A stretch of DNA of 35,429 nt, taken from the NCBI GenBank assembly GCA_012522535.1, contig JAAYKF010000009.1, forward strand, positions 1 to 35,429. Direction: 5' to 3'. The position numbers and the translations under genes were made by a program. Below the pieces are notes generated by a model. The model was not told the DNA's origin. It worked only from the letters and a program-made list of their open reading frames with translations, and did not search any database. How positions within the stretch are numbered: the stretch's first letter is position 1; each line of letters opens with the position of its first letter. Below are positions 24,028 to 33,178 of this stretch, one piece after another. Origin of the DNA: Bacteroidales bacterium. GTDB taxonomy: Bacteria > Bacteroidota > Bacteroidia > Bacteroidales > WCHB1-69.

Positions 24028-26004
24028 TTAATGCGTTACAATAATATTCAGATGCTTTGTTAGCTCTAATCGAATATCTCCCAAACTTTTGTGTTTTTGC
24101 ATCATCAATACAATCTCCTCATAATCAGTCTCTTCCTTCATTGAGTTTTCAATATCTTTCATAAGCATCTCAATTCTACGAAGTTTAAGTTTTAGAAGTG
24201 AACTGAAAATCATCTCTTGAAGAATATTTGTGGACTCATCATTAATATCAGGAGTTTCGATATTATGTTTGTTTTTCCACTCATCGCTTATATCATATGG
24301 AAATGATAAAAAATCTATGGCTTTATTTCTAATTTCTTCATTTTCGTGCGAAGTAAAAAAGCGTTCTATATTAGAATCATTTTCAAAAAATCTATTTTTA
24401 TATTCCAAAAACATTTCAGCATAGAGTGCATTGGTAAAATCAATTTCATCATTGGTCAAATCGCTTATAATATATGTTGCCACTTGATATGTTTCTTCCT
24501 GCTTGTTATTATTTTCGTCTAAATCTTTTATTTTAAAATTCTTTGTTCCATAATTTAGAAGTATATGAATTATGGCACCTTCTTGATATTGCGGATTGTA
24601 GTAGTCAACCTCAAGTCTGCTTTGTTGCTCCTCTTCCTTAATGGGCATCAGCTCATCTATACCGCTGGTGTCTTGTCCTTGTTTCTTAACTCTACTACGG
24701 AACTTTTTTGTCAATATTTTATTCAATTGACCAATTAAGCTGTTTTCCGAAATTTCGAAAAGGGCACTACACTCTTTCACATACACTGCACGTGTAATTT
24801 GATTTGGAATAAGGGCAATATCATCTATTATTTCCGAGATAACTTGCGATTTTCTTATGGGGTCGTTTTCTGTTTCCGAAAGTAAAAGTTTAGTTTTGAA
24901 GAGAATAAAATTTTGTGCATTCTCTTCGAAATATTTTTGGACTTCCGAACTTCTGTTTTTCTTCACAAAGGAATCGGGGTCTTCGGGTTCGGGAAGTAGA
25001 ACAACTTTCACATTCATATCTTCACTCAAAATCAGTCCAATTCCCCGCAAAGATGCCTTTATACCCGCTGGATCGCCATCATAAATAATGGTGATGTTGC
25101 TGGTGAATTTTTTTATTAGCCTAATTTGCTCTGTTGTTAACGATGTCCCCGACGATGCCACCACATTTTCAATGCCAGCCTGATTCATGGAGAGAACATC
25201 GGTGTAGCCCTCCACCAATAAGCAATTATCCTCCTTTACAATTTGATTCTTCGCAAAATTAATTCCATATAAAATCTTACTCTTATTGTAAATATCACTT
25301 TCGGGACTATTAATATATTTTGCCTGCGATTTTTCCGAACTCAAAATCCTACCGCCAAAGCCCAAAACTCTACCCGAAATATTGTGAATGGGAAAAATTA
25401 CCCTCTCGCGAAATCTATCATAATATCTGCCCTCTTTTTCAATTACCAAACCCGATTTAACCAGCTGCTCTTTGGTATAGCCATTTTTTGTAGCTTCCAA
25501 TATAAAAGCGTCCCACGATGAGGGGCTAAATCCCACCTGAAACTTTTTAAGAGTGTCGATGCTAAATTCACGCTCTTTGAAATATGTTAGTGCAATCTGT
25601 TTACCCTCGTCCGATTCAAACAGAGTTTTGGTGAAAAATTTTTGTGCAAATTGATTTATGGCAAAATTTGTTTCTCGCTCCGAAAGTTCAGCCTTCATCT
25701 CGTCAGACATCTCCACCTCTTCAACTTCGATGCTATATTTATTTGCCAAATATTTCAAAGCCTCCACATAGGAGTAGTGCTCGTGTTCCATAACAAAGCT
25801 TACAGAATTGCCACCTTTGCCGCAACCAAAACATTTAAAAATTCCCTTGGAAGCCGAAACATGAAACGAAGGAGTTTTTTCGTTATGAAACGGACATAAA
25901 CCAATAAAATTAGCACCTCTTTTCTTCAAAGAGACGAAATCGGAGACCACTTCCACAATTTGTGAAGTGTCAATTATTCGCTGAACTGTTTCTGGTTTAA
26001 TCAA
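24028..26004 (-). CDS. dnaG: DNA primase
   Basis: 658 aa. It makes RNA primers for chromosomal replication. The CHC2 zinc finger is at about residues 38-64 (LCPFHNEKTPSFHV then FKCFGCGKGG); the RNA polymerase domain follows with the Toprim signature LLVEGYTDVLSM and IIYDGDPAGIKA (about 255-315). The C-terminal part (about 430-658) is less conserved and should bind DnaB helicase. The start is TTG at 26004 (MIKPETVQRIIDTS), since no ATG or GTG upstream in frame is available and a consensus promoter (26057-26025) lies just ahead, giving a leader of about 15 bases. Confidence 0.97.
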   Translation of the reverse strand: MIKPETVQRIIDTSQIVEVVSDFVSLKKRGANFIGLCPFHNEKTPSFHVSASKGIFKCFGCGKGGNSVSFVMEHEHYSYVEALKYLANKYSIEVEEVEMSDEMKAELSERETNFAINQFAQKFFTKTLFESDEGKQIALTYFKEREFSIDTLKKFQVGFSPSSWDAFILEATKNGYTKEQLVKSGLVIEKEGRYYDRFRERVIFPIHNISGRVLGFGGRILSSEKSQAKYINSPESDIYNKSKILYGINFAKNQIVKEDNCLLVEGYTDVLSMNQAGIENVVASSGTSLTTEQIRLIKKFTSNITIIYDGDPAGIKASLRGIGLILSEDMNVKVVLLPEPEDPDSFVKKNRSSEVQKYFEENAQNFILFKTKLLLSETENDPIRKSQVISEIIDDIALIPNQITRAVYVKECSALFEISENSLIGQLNKILTKKFRSRVKKQGQDTSGIDELMPIKEEEQQSRLEVDYYNPQYQEGAIIHILLNYGTKNFKIKDLDENNNKQEETYQVATYIISDLTNDEIDFTNALYAEMFLEYKNRFFENDSNIERFFTSHENEEIRNKAIDFLSFPYDISDEWKNKHNIETPDINDESTNILQEMIFSSLLKLKLRRIEMLMKDIENSMKEETDYEEIVLMMQKHKSLGDIRLELTKHLNIIVTH

Positions 26005-26009
26005 AATAG

Positions 26010-26017
26010 TATCTTTG
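26010..26017 (+). promoter_or_regulatory. -7 promoter element for the LOG-family gene and polA
   Basis: TATCTTTG fits TAnnTTTG on the plus strand. It overlaps the region used by the dnaG promoter on the other strand, so the two divergent promoters may interfere. No TTG box at 19-21 bases was seen. Confidence 0.4.
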
Positions 26018-26024
26018 TAATGTT

Positions 26025-26057
26025 CAAAATTAGTGAAAAAATAGATATTAGAACAAA
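26025..26057 (-). promoter_or_regulatory. Predicted promoter of dnaG
   Basis: On the minus strand TTTG (26057-26054), a 21-base spacer and TAATTTTG (26032-26025), a full consensus match, 21 bases before the TTG start codon. Confidence 0.55.
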
Positions 26058-26069
26058 AAAAGAATTATT

Positions 26070-26666
26070 ATGCAAGGAAAAAATAAGAAAATAGCAGTTT
26101 TTTGTGGCTCGGCAAAGCCCATAAACAGGCAGTTTGAAGATAGTATGAAAAAGTTTGCACAAAAGGCAGTAGAGGATAATTATGCCATTGTTTATGGAGG
26201 TGCATCGGTGGGATTGATGGGAACACTTGCTGACGAAACCCTGAAAAACAAGGGTGAAATTATTGGTGTCTTTCCAAAATTTTTCTCCTCCAACGAAATT
26301 GCACATAATAATCTTAGCGAAATGATATATGTGGAAAATATGGCTGAAAGAAAACAGATAATGGCCGATATTTCCGACTATTTTGTGGTTTTTCCGGGCG
26401 GATTTGGAACTTTTGATGAAATGTTTGAAATTTTAACAATGACACAGCTCGACTTTCACCAAAAACCACTAATTTTATTCAATGATAATGGATTTTATGA
26501 AAATTTGTATCTGCAATTGAAAAAAATGCATCAAGAAGGATTTATTAGAGATTTTCATTTCTCTGCCTTTGCAGTGGCAAATAATGTTGACGAAATTTTT
26601 GAACTAATAAAAACTCATAAAACTGAAAATGATGCCCAGTGGCTTGGATGGGCAAAAGAAAAATAA
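26070..26666 (+). CDS. LOG-family nucleotide phosphoribohydrolase
   Basis: 198 aa, Rossmann-like LOG family (TIGR00730-type). It carries FCGSAKPINRQFE near the start, YGGASVGLMGTLAD, the MAERKQIM motif and the diagnostic PGGFGTFDEMFE. Members remove ribose-5-phosphate from AMP or cytokinin nucleotides; in bacteria lacking cytokinins the physiological substrate is usually AMP or unknown. The gene precedes polA by six bases and probably shares its transcript. Lysine decarboxylase, an old annotation for this family, is not supported. Confidence 0.9.
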   Translation: MQGKNKKIAVFCGSAKPINRQFEDSMKKFAQKAVEDNYAIVYGGASVGLMGTLADETLKNKGEIIGVFPKFFSSNEIAHNNLSEMIYVENMAERKQIMADISDYFVVFPGGFGTFDEMFEILTMTQLDFHQKPLILFNDNGFYENLYLQLKKMHQEGFIRDFHFSAFAVANNVDEIFELIKTHKTENDAQWLGWAKEK

Positions 26667-26672
26667 TTAAAT

Positions 26673-29477
26673 ATGGAAAAGAAAAAAATATTTCTGTTAG
26701 ATGCTATGGCTCTGATTTACAGAGCTTATTATGCTTTAATTAGGTCGCCACGAATTACAACTACTGGTTTGGATACTTCGGCGGCTTTTGGTTTTACAAA
26801 TACGCTTTACGATATTCTGAAAAATGAAAAACCATCGCATATAGGTGTGGTTTTCGACTCCCACGGACCTACCTTCCGCGAAGAGGAATTTGAAGATTAT
26901 AAAGCAAATCGCGAAGCCACCCCAGATGGAATTTTATCCATGATTCCATATATAAAACGTATTATTGATGCCTTTGGAATTCCTGTTTTGGAAATGCAAG
27001 GCTTCGAAGCTGATGACATTATTGGAACATTGGCGAAAAAGGCCGAAAAAGAGGGCTTTGAGGTCTTTATGATGACCAGTGATAAAGATTTTGGGCAACT
27101 ACTGTCCGACAATATTCATATGTATAGACCCGCACGTATGGGCGAAAAAGCACAAATTATAAAAAGTGCCGACTTTTGCCAAAAATATGGTATAAAAGAG
27201 CCAGAACAGTTTATTGACATTCTTGGACTTTGGGGCGACGCTGTGGATAATATCCCCGGGGTGCCAGGTGTGGGCGAAAAAACAGCCCAAAAATTGATAG
27301 AGCAGTTTGGCTCCATCGAAAATATGCTGGAAAACACAAGTGAGATAAAAAGTGAAAAATTAAGGCAAAGGGTGGAAGAAAATGCCGAACAAGCTAAGCT
27401 TTCAAAAATGCTTGCAACCATAGTTTTGGATGTTCCAGTGGATTTTAAAGAGGATGAGCTAAAGTATAAAGATGTGAATCTACAAGATTTAAAAGCCGTT
27501 TTTGATGAGTTGGAATTTAGAACTATCGCCAAAAGAGTGTTCACTGACTTTAGTTTAACACCACCGCCTACAACTGACGGAAAGAAGTCGGAAATGATAT
27601 TTTCGGATGGCGATGGCACTCCAAATTTATTTTCAAGTTTAGATGATGATGAGTCGTTTCAATCAGCCAGTTTATTCCAAAACTTTAGAAATTCCGATTT
27701 TCAGATAATAGAAGTAAACAACATCGCCGAGGCAGAAAATGCTATGGCAGAAATTGAAAAAGCCACTCTGTTGGGTATCTCCATCGACGGACCAATGAAA
27801 AATATTATTGATATTTATCCCATCGGATTTTCGGTTGCAGTGTCTGAAAATAAAGCTTTCTATTTTGCCATCAACAATAAGAACTTGTTGCCTTTTATAG
27901 AGAAAATAATCTTGCTGCCCACAGAAAAATCTACCTATGATTTGAAAAATAAAGCTTCATTTTTTAAATCTTTAGACTTAGCTTTTCCACTAAATTGCCA
28001 TGATATGATGTTGGCAAACTACCTAAATCACCCCGAAATGCGTTTGCAATATTCAAGCCTAAGTGAACAACACTTGAAATATGAGCCAATTGATTTAGAT
28101 GAAATTTTTAATGGAAAAAAACATTCGCAAAACATAAAAGATTTTCAGGAAAACAGCCATACAAATGTTATAAATGGACTTGGCGAACATGCAATTCTGA
28201 ACTTAAAGCTCAAAGAAAAACTTTGTAATCAACTTCAGAAAAATGGACTTTATGAACTCTATAAAAATGTAGAATTGCCATTGGCTGAGGTGTTGTATGA
28301 TATGGAAAGAGCTGGTGTTTCCATCGATAAAGAGGCTCTTTTAAGTTTTTCAAAAGAGTTGGAAAAACAGATTAAAGATATTGAAAATCAGGTGTTTGAG
28401 CTTTCTGGCGAGCATTTCAATATTGCTTCGCCCAAGCAGTTGGGTGATATTCTTTTTGAAAAACTTTTGCCCGATGTTAAGGCTAAAAGAACAAAGACAA
28501 AGCAGTATCAAACAGGGGAGGAGGTTCTAAAAAAAATAGAAGATAAGCACCCAGTTGTACCTTTAGTTTTAGAATTTAGAGGATTGACCAAGTTGAAATC
28601 TACATATGTAGATGCACTTCCACCCTTGATAAATCCCCAAACGCAAAAGATTCATGCCACGTTTAATCAGGCTGTTACAGCCACTGGCAGATTGAGTTCC
28701 ACAAACCCCAATATGCAAAATTTGCCCATTAGAACCGAGCAAGGTCGTGAAATTCGCAAAGCCGTTGTTTCGTCGGGCGATGATTTTGTTTTAATTTCGG
28801 CTGACTATTCTCAAATTGAACTTAGGGTTATCGCATCATTGAGTGGCGACAAAGCCATGAGCGAGGCTTTCGAAAAAGGTTTAGACATTCACAGTGCAAC
28901 TGCAGCCCGTGTTTTTGGCATTGATGACCAAGATGTAGATGCCGATCAGCGTAGGAAAGCAAAAGCTGTAAATTTTGGAATTATTTATGGAATCTCCTCT
29001 TTCGGTCTTGCCGAACAATTAGGAGTTAGCAGATTTGAAGCTGCCGATTTAATAAAATCATACTTTGTGCAATATCCTGGGATTAAGGCATATATCGAAA
29101 ATCAGGTGCAAATTGCAAAAGATAATGGCTATGTGGAGACAATTTTGCATAGGCGAAGATATTTGAGTGATATTAACTCCAAAAATGCCATGATAAGAAA
29201 TTTTGCCGAACGCAATGCTGTGAATGCTCCCATACAAGGTTCGGCGGCGGATATGATTAAAGTGGCAATGATAAATATTCATAAAAGATTCAAGGAAAGT
29301 CAGATTAAATCTTCCATGATAATGCAAATTCATGACGAATTGGTTTTTGATGTGCATAAATCGGAAATTGACAAGGTGAAAGAGATAGTATTAGAGGAGA
29401 TGAAATCTGCAATACCGCTAAATATCCCCGTTGAGGTGGAAATAGAAGTGGGTAAAAACTGGCTTGAAGCTCATTAA
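26673..29477 (+). CDS. polA: DNA polymerase I, with apparently inactive proofreading domain
   Basis: 934 aa. Repairs and fills gaps and removes Okazaki RNA primers. The 5' nuclease (residues 1-290) is intact: FREEEFEDYKANREATP, GFEADDIIGTLA, TSDKDFGQLL, GLWGDAVDNIPGVPGVGEKTA. The 3'-5' exonuclease region (about 340-520) keeps the fold but not the catalytic residues: motif I reads LLGISIDGPM around D372 instead of D-x-E, and motif III reads GLGEHAILNL, without Y-x3-D. The polymerase domain (about 540-934) is complete: motif A SADYSQIELRVIAS, motif B RKAKAVNFGIIYG, and motif C MQIHDELVF. Alignment was done by eye. Confidence 0.97.
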   Translation: MEKKKIFLLDAMALIYRAYYALIRSPRITTTGLDTSAAFGFTNTLYDILKNEKPSHIGVVFDSHGPTFREEEFEDYKANREATPDGILSMIPYIKRIIDAFGIPVLEMQGFEADDIIGTLAKKAEKEGFEVFMMTSDKDFGQLLSDNIHMYRPARMGEKAQIIKSADFCQKYGIKEPEQFIDILGLWGDAVDNIPGVPGVGEKTAQKLIEQFGSIENMLENTSEIKSEKLRQRVEENAEQAKLSKMLATIVLDVPVDFKEDELKYKDVNLQDLKAVFDELEFRTIAKRVFTDFSLTPPPTTDGKKSEMIFSDGDGTPNLFSSLDDDESFQSASLFQNFRNSDFQIIEVNNIAEAENAMAEIEKATLLGISIDGPMKNIIDIYPIGFSVAVSENKAFYFAINNKNLLPFIEKIILLPTEKSTYDLKNKASFFKSLDLAFPLNCHDMMLANYLNHPEMRLQYSSLSEQHLKYEPIDLDEIFNGKKHSQNIKDFQENSHTNVINGLGEHAILNLKLKEKLCNQLQKNGLYELYKNVELPLAEVLYDMERAGVSIDKEALLSFSKELEKQIKDIENQVFELSGEHFNIASPKQLGDILFEKLLPDVKAKRTKTKQYQTGEEVLKKIEDKHPVVPLVLEFRGLTKLKSTYVDALPPLINPQTQKIHATFNQAVTATGRLSSTNPNMQNLPIRTEQGREIRKAVVSSGDDFVLISADYSQIELRVIASLSGDKAMSEAFEKGLDIHSATAARVFGIDDQDVDADQRRKAKAVNFGIIYGISSFGLAEQLGVSRFEAADLIKSYFVQYPGIKAYIENQVQIAKDNGYVETILHRRRYLSDINSKNAMIRNFAERNAVNAPIQGSAADMIKVAMINIHKRFKESQIKSSMIMQIHDELVFDVHKSEIDKVKEIVLEEMKSAIPLNIPVEVEIEVGKNWLEAH

Positions 29478-29486
29478 AATTATAAA

Positions 29487-30770
29487 ATGAAAAGAAAAAA
29501 CATAATCCTATTTTTAAGCATACTGTTTTTGTCCCATACTGGGCTTGTAGCCCAAGATACACTGAGAATGGTTCAGTATAATTTGATGCAATATATGACA
29601 AATCAGTATGGAGGTTGCACCCAAGAAACCAATAATTTGAATGATAAGGATGAATATCTTAAACAGATTTTTGGGTACTTGAATCCACAAATAATCGCTG
29701 TAAACGAAATAGGAAGCAAGGAGAGTGATGTTAATAGGATTTTAGACAATGTCCTCAATATCAATGGGGTAGATTATTGGAAAAGGGGGCAGCTATCCAA
29801 TCTTTCGGGTGGTACATTGGCAAATATGGTTTATTATGATAGTAGAAAATTGATATTGATAGACAATGTAATTGTTCCTACCAGTTTGCGCGATATAAAT
29901 ATCTACAAATTTTGCTACAACACCCCTCATTTGGAGGAGGGTGATACAATTTTTTTCTACTCCATAATTGCACATCTAAAGGCAGGAACTACGGGTGGAG
30001 ATGTGCGTTTTGCAATGGTTCAGGCACTAATGTCGAGATTAGAAAATTGGGGGGTTTCCGAAAACTATGTCTTTTCGGGAGATTTTAATGTATATGGCTC
30101 CTCGGAACAAGCTTATCAATTTCTGATAAATCACTCCAATCCCATGGTGCGTTTCCACGACCCCATTGATATGCCTGGAAATTGGAATAATAATTATCAA
30201 TTTAGAAATATTCATACACAGTCAACACACACAGCCTACGACAATTGCTATGCCTCGGGTGGTTTGGATGATAGATTTGATTTTATATTGGTTTCATCGC
30301 CAGTGCTAAATGGATATGACAATATCAAGGCACTGCCCGAAACCTATCAGGCTGTGGGGCAAGATGGAAACCGATTTAATGGAACTGTAAACTATCCAAC
30401 CAATGAGTCTGTGCCACAAGAATTGGCAAATACGCTATATTTAATGTCGGACCATTTGCCCGTTGTAATGGATTTTTTGGTCTATTACCCCACGGCAGGA
30501 GTGGAAAATTATCAGAAAAAAGAAGATGAATATAGGGTGATAAACCCCTTTGAAAATGAGATTAAAATTACATTTTTGTCAGAAAAAAGTCAAAAGATAG
30601 AATATGCTCTCTACGACTCGCAGGGTCGAAGGCTTAAAAGTGGAAAATATATCCACTACCACTGGGGGCAAGAGAAGATTTTAGATGTTGAAAATCTTAA
30701 TTCGGGCATCTATTTTCTGAATTTAATAAATGCTGAAACCAACAAAACAGTGAAGCTTTATAGACTTTAA
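29487..30770 (+). CDS. Secreted endonuclease/exonuclease/phosphatase-family protein with T9SS type-A sorting domain
   Basis: 427 aa. A signal peptide (MKRKNIILFLSILFLSHTGL, then VAQ) leads into an EEP domain at about 25-335 with MVQYNLMQY, IIAVNEIG, IIAHLKAG, FSGDFNVYG, RFDFILVSS and MSDHLPVVM, so the metal-dependent phosphodiesterase centre looks complete. The last 80 residues are a type-A T9SS C-terminal domain (INPFENEIKI, YDSQGRRLKSG, LNSGIYFLNL, NKTVKLYRL), predicting export across the outer membrane and release or surface attachment. Secreted DNase-like scavenging is plausible. It starts 10 bases after polA, but an extracellular role makes a shared function with polA unlikely. The gene also shows that the host has a T9SS. 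Confidence 0.92.
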   Translation: MKRKNIILFLSILFLSHTGLVAQDTLRMVQYNLMQYMTNQYGGCTQETNNLNDKDEYLKQIFGYLNPQIIAVNEIGSKESDVNRILDNVLNINGVDYWKRGQLSNLSGGTLANMVYYDSRKLILIDNVIVPTSLRDINIYKFCYNTPHLEEGDTIFFYSIIAHLKAGTTGGDVRFAMVQALMSRLENWGVSENYVFSGDFNVYGSSEQAYQFLINHSNPMVRFHDPIDMPGNWNNNYQFRNIHTQSTHTAYDNCYASGGLDDRFDFILVSSPVLNGYDNIKALPETYQAVGQDGNRFNGTVNYPTNESVPQELANTLYLMSDHLPVVMDFLVYYPTAGVENYQKKEDEYRVINPFENEIKITFLSEKSQKIEYALYDSQGRRLKSGKYIHYHWGQEKILDVENLNSGIYFLNLINAETNKTVKLYRL

Positions 30771-30814
30771 TATTTTTTATTTTTGAAATAAAGTCAAATT
30801 TGTTGAAATTTATC

Positions 30815-30845
30815 TTTGATTTGGTCGAACTTTTTTGTAATTTTA
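30815..30845 (+). promoter_or_regulatory. Predicted promoter of the universal stress protein gene
   Basis: TTTG at 30815-30818, 19 bases, then TAATTTTA at 30838-30845, which differs from the -7 consensus only in the last base. The TTTG is itself part of a second -7-like element, TATCTTTG at 30811-30818, so there are two candidate starts. Confidence 0.35.
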
Positions 30846-30878
30846 CAGTATAATAGTCATAACAAAAACAAAAAAGCT

Positions 30879-31727
30879 ATGAAAGGTATAATAGTAGGAA
30901 CGGATTTTTCGGAATCCTCCATCAACGCACTTAAGCATGCAACAACCATAGCCGACAAGGCAAAGTGTGATATTACTCTAATTTGGGTTAAAACTCCCGG
31001 AACAACACTTGGACTGTTGCAAGACAACATAAATGAGTATCTGCAAGTTGCCAAAGATAGATTGGACCAAATTGCCGACGACCACAAAACCATGATGCCT
31101 AAGGGAAAAAGTATTAAGACCAAAATCATAGAGGGTAAAGTTCATCTAGCCTTGGCACGCGAGGCCGAAGAGACTGATGCTGACCTTGTTGTAGTTGGTG
31201 CACACGGTATCTCAGGTCATGAAGAGTTTTTTATTGGAAACAGTGCATACAGAACTGTTATGACAGCTAAATGCCCTGTGTTGACAATTAGAGCTGACAC
31301 AAGTGTTAATAGAGCATTGACAGATATTGTAGTTCCTATTGACAACCTTCAAGATACAAGGCAAAAACTGCCAGTAGCTGTTAAATTTGCAAAATTATTT
31401 GCTGCTAAAATTCATATTTTAGGGCTATATACTTCGTCAAATGTAGAATTTAGAAATATTGTAAATGCTTATGTTTTCTCTGTTGAAAAATATTTGAAAG
31501 AGAAAAGTATTCGTTTCCAAGTGTATAAACGAGAGTCGTTTAATGGTGCCGAAACTACAATGGGTTTTGCAAAAGAAATTAATGCAAGTCTAATAGTGAT
31601 AATGAGAGAACAAGGAAGCGAAATTGGTGGTTTATGGCTTGGAAACCAAGCACGTGAGTTGGTAAACAACAGTAAACTTCCCATTCTGAGTGTTGCAACT
31701 CAAGATATCTTAGGATTATCTAAGTAG
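30879..31727 (+). CDS. Universal stress protein, tandem UspA domains
   Basis: 282 aa from the ATG at 30879 (MKGIIVGTDFSESSINAL), chosen over an in-frame start 63 bases upstream because the latter lies inside the promoter and adds a sequence unlike the family. Domain 1 (about 1-145) ends with an ATP-binding-type motif GAHGISGHEEFFIGNSA; domain 2 (about 150-275) has the fold but a weaker nucleotide motif (MREQGSEIGGLWLGNQA). These cytoplasmic proteins accumulate under starvation and other stresses, with unclear chemistry. Flanked by a promoter and a terminator, it is a single-gene unit. Confidence 0.92.
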   Translation: MKGIIVGTDFSESSINALKHATTIADKAKCDITLIWVKTPGTTLGLLQDNINEYLQVAKDRLDQIADDHKTMMPKGKSIKTKIIEGKVHLALAREAEETDADLVVVGAHGISGHEEFFIGNSAYRTVMTAKCPVLTIRADTSVNRALTDIVVPIDNLQDTRQKLPVAVKFAKLFAAKIHILGLYTSSNVEFRNIVNAYVFSVEKYLKEKSIRFQVYKRESFNGAETTMGFAKEINASLIVIMREQGSEIGGLWLGNQARELVNNSKLPILSVATQDILGLSK

Positions 31728-31751
31728 AATTTTTTACAATTATTTTCAATA

Positions 31752-31782
31752 AATGAGGCTTGTTTTTATAATAAGCCTCATT
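31752..31782 (+). terminator. Terminator after the universal stress protein gene
   Basis: A perfect 10-bp stem AATGAGGCTT / AAGCCTCATT (31752-31761, 31773-31782) with an 11-base T-rich loop, followed by CTTTATTG. It ends 6 bases before the miaB promoter. Confidence 0.75.
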
Positions 31783-31787
31783 CTTTA

Positions 31788-31817
31788 TTGTACATAGCAG
31801 AACTTTATCTAATTTTG
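31788..31817 (+). promoter_or_regulatory. Predicted promoter of miaB
   Basis: TTG at 31788-31790, a 19-base spacer and TAATTTTG at 31810-31817, an exact consensus match, with the GTG start codon 35 bases further on. Confidence 0.6.
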
Positions 31818-31851
31818 TACTCCTATTATATCTCATAACAAAAAAAGAGAA

Positions 31852-33174
31852 GTGAAAAAAAAAGTTTTTATTGAGACTTATGGCTGTCAGATGAATTTTA
31901 ACGACAGCGAAATTGTAATGTCAGTTTTATCGCCACACTATCAAAATACTGATAATATTAACGAAGCTGAATTGATATTAATAAATACATGTTCCATCAG
32001 AGACAATGCAGAAGAGAGAATTTGGAATAGATTGAAACATCTTCGAGCTTTAAAAAAGAAGAATAAAAATTTAAAAATTGGGGTTCTGGGCTGTATGGCG
32101 GAACGCCTAAAAGATGATTTTATTGAAAGGGAAAATATTGTTGATTTGGTTGTAGGTCCCGATGCGTACAGAGAATTACCACAGCTATTGTCTCTGGTCG
32201 ATTCGGGTCAGAATGCCATAAATACAATTTTATCGGAAGAAGAGACATATGCCGATATTTCCCCAGTTAGGTATGCCACCAATGGAGTTTCGGCTTTTAT
32301 TTCCATTATGCGTGGCTGTCAAAATTTTTGTTCCTATTGTGTTGTCCCCTACACACGCGGAAAAGAGCGAAGCCGCAACCCTCACTCAATTGTAGAGGAA
32401 GCAAAAGATTTATTTGAAAAAGGATATAAGGAGATTACACTTTTAGGACAAAATGTAAATTCATATTTGTGGAAAAATGACCAAGAGACAATACATTTTT
32501 GGAATCTGATGGAAATGGTTGCAGACGTTAGTCCATTATTGCGAATCAGATTTGCCACATCTCACCCCAAAGATATTTCGGATGAGCTTATTGACGTTAT
32601 AGCTCAGCGACCAAATATTTGCAAAAGCATACATTTGCCTGTACAGTCGGGAAGCGATAATATGCTAAAGCTGATGAACAGAAAATATACCCGTGAGTGG
32701 TATTTGTCGAGGATAGAAGCCATAAAAAACAGAATGCCTGATTGCACAATTTCCACAGATATTATAGCTGGATTTTGTAACGAATCTGAGCAAGACCATC
32801 AGGATACTTTAGATTTGATGCGAAAAGTAGGCTATTCGGCAGCATTTATGTTTAAATATTCCACACGCCCGGGAACATTTGCCTACAAAAAACTGGATGA
32901 TAATGTGCCAGAAGAGTTGAAAATAAAGCGTTTGCAGGAGATAATAAACTTGCAGCAAGAACTCTCTTTGGCAAGTAATAAAAGAGATATTGGTAAAACT
33001 TTTGAGGTCTTAATCGAGGGCTTCTCCAAGCGTTCAGACGAGCAACAGTTTGGCAGAACTTCCCAAAACAAAGTTGTAGTTTTTCCAAAGTCAAACTTAG
33101 ATAAAGGAAATTATGTAAATGTTCTTATAAAGTCCTGCACAGCAGCAACATTAAAGGGTACAATTGTTGACTGA
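31852..33174 (+). CDS. miaB: tRNA-2-methylthio-N6-dimethylallyladenosine synthase
   Basis: 440 aa. A radical-SAM methylthiotransferase that converts i6A37 to ms2i6A37 in tRNAs reading UNN codons. Start is GTG at 31852 (MKKKVFIETYGCQMNFNDSE). N-terminal [4Fe-4S] cysteines are in YGCQMN, NTCSIRDNAEERI and LGCMAER; the radical-SAM CxxxCxxC is RGCQNFCSYCVVPYTRG (about residues 150-165); a C-terminal TRAM-like RNA-binding domain ends the protein. It could be confused with MtaB or RimO, but VVPYTRGKERSR and GQNVNSYL are MiaB-like. It converges with the beta-barrel gene at 33179. Confidence 0.97.
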   Translation: MKKKVFIETYGCQMNFNDSEIVMSVLSPHYQNTDNINEAELILINTCSIRDNAEERIWNRLKHLRALKKKNKNLKIGVLGCMAERLKDDFIERENIVDLVVGPDAYRELPQLLSLVDSGQNAINTILSEEETYADISPVRYATNGVSAFISIMRGCQNFCSYCVVPYTRGKERSRNPHSIVEEAKDLFEKGYKEITLLGQNVNSYLWKNDQETIHFWNLMEMVADVSPLLRIRFATSHPKDISDELIDVIAQRPNICKSIHLPVQSGSDNMLKLMNRKYTREWYLSRIEAIKNRMPDCTISTDIIAGFCNESEQDHQDTLDLMRKVGYSAAFMFKYSTRPGTFAYKKLDDNVPEELKIKRLQEIINLQQELSLASNKRDIGKTFEVLIEGFSKRSDEQQFGRTSQNKVVVFPKSNLDKGNYVNVLIKSCTAATLKGTIVD

Positions 33175-33178
33175 TAAA

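Noticed and set aside
26070-26666. Lysine decarboxylase function for the LOG-family gene, linking it to lysine metabolism
   Set aside because: That label is a historic misannotation of the PGGxGTxxE family, and the gene is 10 kb from the lysine cluster, next to polA.
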